Part shown: in pieces, positions 7,253 to 12,232 of the stretch | Layout: each line of letters opens with the position of its first letter | How positions within the stretch are numbered: position 1 is the stretch's first letter | NCBI GenBank assembly: GCA_002506025.1 | Contig: DAWS01000056.1 | Location: 1 to 12,232 of the forward strand | From: Euryarchaeota archaeon UBA111 | GTDB lineage: Archaea > Thermoplasmatota > Poseidoniia > Poseidoniales > Poseidoniaceae | Length of the DNA: 12,232 bases | Direction: 5' to 3' | The notes under the pieces: model-generated | Database searches by the model: none | What the model saw: the letters and a program-made list of their open reading frames with translations, nothing else | What the model was told of the DNA's origin: nothing | Made by a program: the position numbers and the translations under genes

Positions 7253-8806
7253 CTATACCACATCTATTTGCACTGAATCTGAGGTTGAATTACCATCTAC
7301 ATCAATTACTCGAAGTTCGAATCGGTGTTTTCCAGGCCCCAACTTTGCTCTGAATTTTGGCAGGTTCGAAACCTCTCTGCCCGCTTCATTTATCCAACTG
7401 TAAGCAACAATTTTACTCTTATCTCCAGCAGTATTACTGCTATCTAGAACAACGATACAATGTGAATTTTCACCACACTTGTAGACTGAATCTTTGCCTG
7501 CATCAGCAATTGGTTGAGATGTTGTTTTGGGATTATACATCAAATCATCAAGCAGATTATCTGCATCGTGAATTGATTGTTCTGTAAGTGGTTTAGACTC
7601 CTTGATATTTTCTGACAAAGCAGACATGATATTGTTTAATTCCCTGTCTAGCAACCCGCCATCTTGTGCTTCTTGTGATGACAAAAGTGCGCCTAACTTC
7701 TCGTCCTCTGAATATATCTGCTCCGCTGATAGTGTCTTATCGATACTCTTAGACTGGAACCATTCAGTTAGTTCTGATTTGTCTCTTTGGATTAGTTTAG
7801 AGGATAATTTAATTCGTCCAATCGGTTCAGTTTCAGTGTAATCGTTTTGGTCGTCTCCAGCGAAGTAAAACTCTTCTGTTGCTTTACAGTAAGCAGAGTG
7901 CTGAATTATTCCCTGATGCTCAACAGTCCACGACTCACCGCTTTTTGTGAGACCAGTTAGATAAAACCATGACCCTGCAATGACATTGTCGCTTGTCAGG
8001 TTGAGTGTTTTGATTGGGTAGTTTGTCGAGAAAAGTTCCTCTGATAACAAATAGGTATTATCTGACTGGTAGGTCAATTGATGAACTGAACCATCATCAA
8101 AACCGAGATATGTTACTTTATTATCATCACAGGCCAGTAACAACCTATTTTTTAATTCACATCTAAACAACATAGAGTCTTGAGTTACATCCCATACTTC
8201 GAGCTCCAGCGCCTCTTCTTCTCCGGGAACTAAAGCATAACCTTCCCGGCCAATTATCAACTTGTTTTCAGCGGTAAGTCCGACGTTGGTAATCGACTCA
8301 CCCACCTCGCCTCTGGCTGGCCGATTCCAGACTGAGTGCTGTCCATCGAAGAAATGCACCGATCCAGACTCTAATACAACAATGACACCGTTAGAGTAAG
8401 GTGAAATCATAATTATTGAAGTGAACTGATCGAACGACTTTAGAGAATTACCATGATGACTTAATGTTGATAAGCGACCGAGATTATCTACGACTGCAAT
8501 AAAATCTTGGCACTTTTTTAGTAATGATACACCACCAGGAATTTCACATTGCCAGATTGTTTCACCCGAGGTGTCAACGCACTTCACCCCAAAATCATCA
8601 TCAGCATAAATTAGATTATTATCTTGGAAAAAAATTCCCTTTACATCACTTTCTATAGAAATTTTTTGCGCTTTTTCCATTTCAACCGATATATTCACAG
8701 AATGATCGGATTCAGACCACGCAATGATTTTGCCGTCATCCGAGACAGCCAGACTACCAACCCTTGACTGCGGGCTAAACGCAATGTCAACCTCGTGAGT
8801 TAGCAT
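7253..8806 (-). CDS. Beta-propeller protein with helical linker and C-terminal PKD-like domain
   Basis: I do not recognise this 517-residue protein. Residues 1-340 are made of short beta-strand repeats with WD40/PQQ-like character (for example GSLAVSDDGKIIAWSESD, VTYLGFDDGSVHQL and NVIAGSWFYLTGLTKSG), suggesting a propeller. Residues 343-428 are acidic and mostly helical (SEDEKLGALLSSQEAQDGG). Residues 431-517 look like a PKD/Ig-like domain: PIADAGKDS, IVVLDSSNT, IVAYSWINEAG, LGPGKHRFELRVIDVDG, SVQIDVV. No signal peptide or membrane segment is visible, so it seems cytoplasmic, although PKD domains are usually extracellular. ATG 8806 has no good ribosome binding site but has a TATA-like element 26 bases upstream, fitting a leaderless mRNA. 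The hydrolase gene follows directly and is likely co-expressed. A scaffold role is possible but unproven. Confidence 0.8.
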   Translation of the reverse strand: MLTHEVDIAFSPQSRVGSLAVSDDGKIIAWSESDHSVNISVEMEKAQKISIESDVKGIFFQDNNLIYADDDFGVKCVDTSGETIWQCEIPGGVSLLKKCQDFIAVVDNLGRLSTLSHHGNSLKSFDQFTSIIMISPYSNGVIVVLESGSVHFFDGQHSVWNRPARGEVGESITNVGLTAENKLIIGREGYALVPGEEEALELEVWDVTQDSMLFRCELKNRLLLACDDNKVTYLGFDDGSVHQLTYQSDNTYLLSEELFSTNYPIKTLNLTSDNVIAGSWFYLTGLTKSGESWTVEHQGIIQHSAYCKATEEFYFAGDDQNDYTETEPIGRIKLSSKLIQRDKSELTEWFQSKSIDKTLSAEQIYSEDEKLGALLSSQEAQDGGLLDRELNNIMSALSENIKESKPLTEQSIHDADNLLDDLMYNPKTTSQPIADAGKDSVYKCGENSHCIVVLDSSNTAGDKSKIVAYSWINEAGREVSNLPKFRAKLGPGKHRFELRVIDVDGNSTSDSVQIDVV

Positions 8807-8822
8807 GTAGGTACCTTAGGCT

Positions 8823-8840
8823 TGAACATCATTAAGTTCA
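8823..8840 (-). promoter_or_regulatory. Candidate promoter of the propeller/PKD gene within a short inverted repeat
   Basis: On the minus strand CTTAATGA (8836-8829) is TATA-like and centred about 26 bases before ATG 8806, as expected for a leaderless transcript. It is enclosed by an inverted repeat TGAAC-N8-GTTCA (8823-8827 and 8836-8840), which could be an operator. The arms are only five bases, so chance is not excluded. Confidence 0.35.
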
Positions 8841-8877
8841 CTATCTCGTGATTAGTCTTATGACGAGAGAACTATGA

Positions 8878-10416
8878 CTAGTTTGAGTCATTATGGATGT
8901 CTAATACTTGGTCATCATCATCCATGGACGCTTTAGCACCGTCATTACGCTGATTATGTAACTCCATGAGATATTCCTCCGTTATGTCCCCAGTGACATA
9001 AACACCATTGAAGCAACTCGAATCAAACACTATGTCTTGTGGCGCCACCATCAGGGTTGATTTCTCCAAATCATCTAGTGTCTGATAGAACAATTTATCT
9101 GATTTTATGTGAGCATTTATCTCGTCAATGCTTCTGCCATTGGCGACGAATTCAGTGGTTGCCGGCATATCGATTCCGTACACGTTAGGATACCGCACGG
9201 GCGGTGCTGCTGAGGCAAAGTAGACTTTCGCGGCTCCGGATTCCCTCGCCATTTCCACAATTTGTTTACTAGTGGTTCCGCGCACTATCGAGTCGTCAAC
9301 CAAGAGGACATTCTTGCCCTTGAATTCGTTTTCAATAGTGTTCAACTTTCGTCGAACAGATTTCTCTCTTAGAGCTTGTCCCGGCATAATGAATGTGCGT
9401 CCGACATATCGGTTTTTGACAAAACCTTCTCGATATGGAACACCAAGGGTATTTGCCATCTGTAGAGCAGCAATTCTGCCCGAATCTGGAATTGGAATAA
9501 CTGCATCAATATCATGATCCGGCCATTCCCGTTTGATTCTCTCGGCCAAGAATTTACCCTGGTTCAATCTCGCCTCATAGACCGATATTCCATCTATAAC
9601 TGAATCAGGCCTCGCAAAGTAAACATATTCGAAAACGCATGGATTACGGCTAGTTTCTTTGGCACAAACTCGTGAGAAAAGATGACCGGAAGATGAAATA
9701 AATATTGCTTCTCCAGGTTCTACATCTCGTTCAATTTCAAAACCTAGGGCGGTAATTGCTACAGATTCACTACCAACTATCCACTCTGTTCCTTCGTCCG
9801 ACTCTCGCTTACCGAAAATTAGCGGCCGGATACCATTTGGATCTCTGAAGGCTAGTAAACCATAACCGGAAATCATCGAAACACATGCATAACCACCCTC
9901 AACATAATCGTTTAACGCGGTAATAGCATTGAATACTGTCTCAATATCGAGATGCGGTTCGCCTCCAATCGACAAGTCAGAGGAATATTTGGTCAGTTCA
10001 ACTGCGAGTATGTTTAGCAGCAACTCAGAGTCGCTTTTAGTATTCATGTGACGGAAATGTTTGTCGCGTAGTATTTGCCTTAGCTCAGCAGCGTTAGTCA
10101 GATTGCCATTGTGAGCGATTGACAAGCCGTATGGTGAGTTGACATACAGTGGTTGGGACTCTGCTTTGGATGAGGTCCCTGCGGTGGGATACCTAACGTG
10201 ACCGATTCCAATGTGACCCTGAAGTCTTTGCATGTGGCGTGTGTAGAAGATGTTTGGGACTAAGCCGGTAGACTTTCTTAATCTGAACTGGCCCTCAAAT
10301 TCGGTCATTATGCCTGCCGCATCTTGACCTCTATGTTGTAATACTGTCAGTCCATCGTAAATTAGTTGGTTCACATGGTATCCCTGTTTTCCAACTACGC
10401 CGATTATGCCGCACAC
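8878..10416 (-). CDS. purF: Amidophosphoribosyltransferase (glutamine PRPP amidotransferase), E. coli type
   Basis: Catalyses the first committed step of purine synthesis: PRPP plus glutamine to phosphoribosylamine. It has 512 residues (E. coli about 505). The Ntn-hydrolase glutaminase domain comes first: catalytic C2 in MCGIIGVVG, R75 in HVRYPT, HNGN at 102-105. The phosphoribosyltransferase domain follows, with PRPP loop VLLVDDSIVRGTT (370-382). The frame stays open upstream to TTG 10434, but GTG 10414-10416 is the start: GGTGAT lies three bases before it and Met removal then exposes the nucleophilic Cys. NRYVGRTFIMPGQALREKSVRRKLN and SCFNGVYVT match the E. coli class; the C-terminal CxxC and propeptide of the Fe-S Bacillus class are absent. 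The C-terminus ends in a short acidic tail. It lies 66 bases downstream of rpl37e, with its own promoter-like region between. Confidence 0.96.
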   Translation of the reverse strand: MCGIIGVVGKQGYHVNQLIYDGLTVLQHRGQDAAGIMTEFEGQFRLRKSTGLVPNIFYTRHMQRLQGHIGIGHVRYPTAGTSSKAESQPLYVNSPYGLSIAHNGNLTNAAELRQILRDKHFRHMNTKSDSELLLNILAVELTKYSSDLSIGGEPHLDIETVFNAITALNDYVEGGYACVSMISGYGLLAFRDPNGIRPLIFGKRESDEGTEWIVGSESVAITALGFEIERDVEPGEAIFISSSGHLFSRVCAKETSRNPCVFEYVYFARPDSVIDGISVYEARLNQGKFLAERIKREWPDHDIDAVIPIPDSGRIAALQMANTLGVPYREGFVKNRYVGRTFIMPGQALREKSVRRKLNTIENEFKGKNVLLVDDSIVRGTTSKQIVEMARESGAAKVYFASAAPPVRYPNVYGIDMPATTEFVANGRSIDEINAHIKSDKLFYQTLDDLEKSTLMVAPQDIVFDSSCFNGVYVTGDITEEYLMELHNQRNDGAKASMDDDDQVLDIHNDSN

Positions 10417-10482
10417 AATATCACCACAGGTCAAATAGCAAATGATTGTTTGCTATATTTTCCCAGTATGCGCTCATGGTTT
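10417..10482 (-). promoter_or_regulatory. purF promoter/leader with 22-bp inverted repeat (candidate operator) and ribosome binding site
   Basis: Between rpl37e and purF the minus strand carries a TATA-like AAAATATAG (10461-10453), centred about 41 bases before the purF GTG. Overlapping its end is a perfect inverted repeat with 8-bp arms and a 6-bp spacer: ATAGCAAA (10435-10442) and TTTGCTAT (10449-10456). The expected transcription start, about 26 bases from the TATA centre, falls near 10431, just past the repeat. GGTGAT (10425-10420) then ends three bases before the start. A repressor bound here would block TBP or polymerase. As RNA it could instead form an eight-pair hairpin ending an rpl37e transcript, but no T-tract follows. 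Confidence 0.6.
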
Positions 10483-10662
10483 TCAGGCCTTCGGGCGATG
10501 AGTTTTCTTTGACCAGCTATACTTGCGCATCTTGGCTGTTGCACCGTATCCACAGGCGGCGCAGACGCTTTTTTGCTTGTGGTAAGCATTTCTACCGCAC
10601 CTTCTACACCTGATGTGTGTAGTCTTTTGGCGACGACCCATGGATGGTGTACCCTTTGACAT
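10483..10662 (-). CDS. rpl37e: Large ribosomal subunit protein L37e (eL37)
   Basis: A 59-residue protein missed by long-ORF searches. It begins MSKGTPSMGRRQKTTHIRCR and has a zinc ribbon with two Cys pairs, C19-x2-C22 (CRRC) and C34-x2-C37 (CAAC), followed by a basic tail (KMRKYSWSKKTHRPKA) that threads into 23S rRNA. Length and motif order match archaeal L37e closely. ATG 10660-10662 is preceded by AGGTAAGC, a weak ribosome binding site; the stop is TGA 10485-10483. A longer open frame over the same bases on this strand (10431-10727) is a shadow. The next gene downstream is purF. In many euryarchaea L37e follows an Lsm/Sm-like gene; none is present here, where a membrane-protein gene lies upstream instead. 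Confidence 0.96.
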   Translation of the reverse strand: MSKGTPSMGRRQKTTHIRCRRCGRNAYHKQKSVCAACGYGATAKMRKYSWSKKTHRPKA

Positions 10663-10697
10663 ATGCTTACCTCAGTGTCTTGGCCACCTAGCAATCC

Positions 10698-10710
10698 TTT
10701 ATGAAATAAA
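10698..10710 (-). promoter_or_regulatory. Candidate TATA box of rpl37e
   Basis: TTTATTTCATAAA on the minus strand, centred about 42-44 bases before ATG 10662, with a ribosome binding site in the leader. The element is itself a small inverted repeat (TTTAT-N3-ATAAA). Its spacing resembles the candidate boxes of purF and rpl44e, which supports it. Confidence 0.5.
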
Positions 10711-10723
10711 CGGCGGTAAATAC

Positions 10724-11206
10724 TCACTCTTCCTCTACGAGAACATATGACTTTGTTATTTTCGAAGCTGAATGGGTGATTGTTGAAAATAAAATTCCCA
10801 GAGTAATCATCAATGAGAAAACTAGAGCTATTATTGAAACGATGGTGTGTGAGATATTGTAGACTAGTTGTGCGCGCACAGAACCATTGCCTTCAAGCAA
10901 CATCGGCCCCTGATTGATGAAAAATATCGTTGCGGCAATACCAACCAAAACTGCGGTTGTCATACCAAAGAGGGGAGCCAGAGGACGCTTTCGTGACTCG
11001 CCGTAAAAGAACATGTTTCCTAATAAAAAGGTGGTGCACAGAATAAAGGCAGTCAACGCAGAGTTTGCTATCCTTGGATTCAACTCATCAATACCAAAAT
11101 TAGTAATTCTGCCATTCAAACTGAGGTCAATAGCAGCAATCAAAAATATCGGAAATAACAGCCCGATTAGCACAACCTTAGCGGTTGGTTTGCTTTTTTC
11201 AGCCAT
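10724..11206 (-). CDS. Four-helix membrane protein of unknown function
   Basis: A 160-residue integral membrane protein with four predicted helices (about residues 10-28, 48-66, 78-97 and 117-141), separated by a basic loop GESRKRP and a short external-looking loop NQGPMLLEGNGSVRAQ; the C-terminus is short and acidic (VEEE). I recognise no family motif. ATG 11206-11204 shares its A with the TGA stop of the upstream gene (TGATG), and GGAGGAGAT (11220-11212) is a strong ribosome binding site, so this start is preferred over the in-frame TTG one codon upstream. The one-base overlap means it is translationally coupled to the seven-helix protein, and the two may form one membrane complex. Transport or a membrane-bound subunit role cannot be told apart from sequence alone. 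Confidence 0.75.
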   Translation of the reverse strand: MAEKSKPTAKVVLIGLLFPIFLIAAIDLSLNGRITNFGIDELNPRIANSALTAFILCTTFLLGNMFFYGESRKRPLAPLFGMTTAVLVGIAATIFFINQGPMLLEGNGSVRAQLVYNISHTIVSIIALVFSLMITLGILFSTITHSASKITKSYVLVEEE

Positions 11207-11997
11207 CAATCATCTCCTCCAATGTTATTTTTTATCACCTGAGCTACCTGGGCAAGTTCATGATCGTTTGGTGGTTCAATTGATTCAGGCTTAGGCAAAC
11301 TTCTTTCGTAAACAAATATTACCAAGGCAAATGAAATTATTGACAGAATGGAACCAATGATAATGCCAATTATATCTGCTATCGATAACCAAACATATTC
11401 TCGAAATTCAATCGCTGAAAGATTTGTTGAGTCGATATTCATCGCACACAACAAAAACAAAAATGCTCCTAAAGACATACCGAACAAATATCTTGACTCA
11501 CTGCCTCTATCATCCCCAAAGGCGAGCATCGCAAGACCTCCAGCGAGGGATAATCCGGTCAAAGAAATCAATAAATTTGGTAAGAAAATAAGCCAATATC
11601 GATTAATTTCTCCATCGCTCATTATTGGGGTTATTTCCCACCAATGCATCAATCCAAGCCACAGCAATCCAATAAGAAATAAGGCTACTCCGATATTGCG
11701 ATCTCCCTCGCTTAGTTTTCCAACCGGGACATTTCCTGAATATGCAATTTTGAATAATCCTAGCAGAATCAAAATTGTGGGTCCGGCAATAAAACCTAAC
11801 AAATGCCCGACTGCGTTTGATGGTGATTCTGGTACTGTCCACGGGCTTGCTAATACGAGTGCTGTTCCAAGAATCGATATTGTGTAGCCCAATTTGTTGA
11901 CCACACTGCTGGGTTTAATCTGTGATACCCAGATGCCAAAAGGAATGAACGCAAACGGCAGCCAAAACAACACAGCTGCCTTCAGCATTTCATCCAT
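11206..11997 (-). CDS. Seven-helix membrane protein of unknown function
   Basis: A 263-residue membrane protein with about seven predicted helices (near residues 5-27, 36-53, 63-88, 102-120, 133-157, 168-186 and 200-229) and a soluble acidic C-terminus (KPESIEPPNDHELAQ...). It has no retinal-type Lys in the last helix, so it is not a rhodopsin, and I see no known transporter signature. Charged residues inside the membrane region are few. ATG 11995-11997 has no ribosome binding site but has an AT box 25 bases upstream, pointing to a leaderless mRNA; a second in-frame ATG three codons later is possible. It is first in a two-gene unit with the four-helix protein and divergent from rpl44e, with 131 bases between the starts. 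Confidence 0.75.
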   Translation of the reverse strand: MDEMLKAAVLFWLPFAFIPFGIWVSQIKPSSVVNKLGYTISILGTALVLASPWTVPESPSNAVGHLLGFIAGPTILILLGLFKIAYSGNVPVGKLSEGDRNIGVALFLIGLLWLGLMHWWEITPIMSDGEINRYWLIFLPNLLISLTGLSLAGGLAMLAFGDDRGSESRYLFGMSLGAFLFLLCAMNIDSTNLSAIEFREYVWLSIADIIGIIIGSILSIISFALVIFVYERSLPKPESIEPPNDHELAQVAQVIKNNIGGDD

Positions 11998-12017
11998 ACA
12001 CTCTGGAAGACTAGCGG

Positions 12018-12026
12018 ATTAATTAC
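12018..12026 (-). promoter_or_regulatory. Candidate TATA box of the membrane-protein pair
   Basis: GTAATTAAT on the minus strand, centred about 25 bases before ATG 11997. With no Shine-Dalgarno-like bases before that ATG, the spacing fits a leaderless transcript beginning at or beside the start codon. Confidence 0.45.
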
Positions 12027-12082
12027 TTCATCCCTAATTTCAAGCCACAGTCGTCTCTTTTTAACATTAAACATAGTCGGAG

Positions 12083-12128
12083 TTTCTAAATACCCCGCCC
12101 GAGTGGGTCGAACGCTCAAGGTGATACC
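12083..12128 (+). promoter_or_regulatory. Promoter, leader hairpin and ribosome binding site of rpl44e
   Basis: TTTCTAAATA (12083-12092) is TATA-like, about 41 bases before ATG 12129. The leader contains a possible five-pair hairpin, GAGTG (12101-12105) with CGCTC (12113-12117) around a seven-base loop, including one G-U pair, and then GGTGAT (12120-12125), three bases before the ATG. The 12027-12082 stretch upstream is AT-rich with a T-run (12057-12062) and no other feature seen. Confidence 0.5.
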
Positions 12129-12232
12129 ATGGTTAAGATGCCTCGTCAAATTAAGCGCTACAGCCCTTCAGCTGGCAAGCACACTATGCACACTGTTGAG
12201 CGCGTCAAAAAGAAGCGTGCTTCTGAACTAAA
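12129..12232 (+). CDS. rpl44e: Large ribosomal subunit protein L44e (eL42), 5' part
   Basis: The first 34 codons of a gene that runs off the window. The start MVKMPRQIKRYSPSAGKHTM and the following HTVERVKKKRASEL match the N-terminus of archaeal L44e, a protein of the tRNA exit-site region of the large subunit. ATG 12129 follows GGTGAT by three bases. Oddity: most archaeal and eukaryal homologues have a Cys-x2-Cys pair in this segment (M. jannaschii YCPYCKKHT) as half of a zinc ribbon; here the equivalent residues are S12 and A15, so the first zinc pair is missing. Whether the second pair exists lies outside the window. In archaea this gene is commonly followed by rps27e and eIF2-alpha, which could confirm the context. 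Confidence 0.93.
   Translation, partial: MVKMPRQIKRYSPSAGKHTMHTVERVKKKRASEL

Noticed and set aside
8844..8868. Inverted repeat TCTCGT-N13-ACGAGA after purF as a terminator
   Set aside because: Six-base arms with a 13-base loop and no T-tract; archaeal termination depends mainly on T-runs, so it is not supported.
10431..10727. 98-residue minus-strand open frame covering rpl37e
   Set aside because: It is in a different frame from the clear L37e protein (10483-10662), resembles nothing, and would also overlap the purF leader; a shadow frame.
11348..11887. 179-residue plus-strand open frame over the seven-helix gene
   Set aside because: The minus frame encodes a coherent membrane protein coupled to the next gene; the plus frame is low-complexity and Pro/Asn/Ile-rich with no ribosome binding site.
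11206..11997. Seven-helix protein as a proteorhodopsin
   Set aside because: No retinal-binding Lys in the last helix and none of the rhodopsin carboxylate motifs; the hydrophobic pattern alone is not enough.
12101..12117. T-arm-like hairpin (5-bp stem, 7-base loop with TCGAA) suggesting a tRNA
   Set aside because: The loop bases are out of register with a T-loop, no acceptor, D or anticodon arms surround it, and it sits in the rpl44e leader.
1..12232. CRISPR array, insertion sequence, toxin-antitoxin or defence cassette
   Set aside because: No regularly spaced repeats, transposase motifs, terminal repeats or known defence domains were seen on either strand; the genes are mostly housekeeping and metabolic.

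Overview
This window looks like a piece of a marine planktonic euryarchaeal genome, most likely Marine Group II (Poseidoniales) or a close relative in the Thermoplasmata lineage. Ribosomal proteins L37e and L44e and an archaeal/eukaryal-class TyrRS are archaeal markers. EtfAB, a glutaryl-CoA-type dehydrogenase, an E. coli-type PurF and a carotenoid-type prenyl synthase are bacterial-looking and fit an aerobic heterotroph with many acquired genes. Ribosome binding sites of the form GGTGA or GGTGAT, close before the start, match an archaeal 16S 3' end. The assignment rests on gene content, not on any search.

Layout, left to right. 2-538 (+) is the 3' part of a phytoene/squalene synthase family gene. 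It converges, with a 2-base gap, on a minus-strand pair: glutaryl-CoA dehydrogenase-like (541-1743) and, upstream of it, an exported membrane-anchored beta-propeller (1780-2955). A 90-base divergent region separates these from a plus-strand pair, a DUF5611-like protein (3046-3570) and tyrosyl-tRNA synthetase (3581-4732). Next comes etfB-etfA (4816-6495, +), which abuts with no gap a minus-strand metallo-beta-lactamase-fold hydrolase (6496-7251). That hydrolase sits directly after a 517-residue propeller plus PKD-like protein (7253-8806). Further minus-strand genes are purF (8878-10416), rpl37e (10483-10662, not visible as a long ORF) and two multi-pass membrane proteins (10724-11206 and 11206-11997, sharing one base). 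The window ends with the 5' end of rpl44e (12129 onward, +), divergent from the membrane pair.

How the genes fit together. Acyl-CoA dehydrogenases of the GCDH type pass electrons to ETF, so the dehydrogenase and EtfAB probably form one electron-transfer route from amino- or fatty-acid breakdown to the quinone pool, although they lie in separate transcription units. PurF starts purine synthesis; TyrRS, L37e and L44e serve translation. The two propellers, the DUF5611-like protein and the two membrane proteins have no function I can assign.

I do not see a CRISPR array, toxin-antitoxin pair, defence cassette, mobile element, tRNA or rRNA. The points most worth a second look are a 22-bp perfect inverted repeat overlapping the predicted purF core promoter, an L44e lacking its first zinc-binding Cys pair, a bacterial-type PurF beside an archaeal ribosomal gene, a TyrRS with a HIGW signature, an apparently cytoplasmic protein ending in a PKD-like domain, and two promoter-spacing classes that separate leaderless-looking genes from Shine-Dalgarno genes. 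No intergenic stretch exceeds 300 bases.
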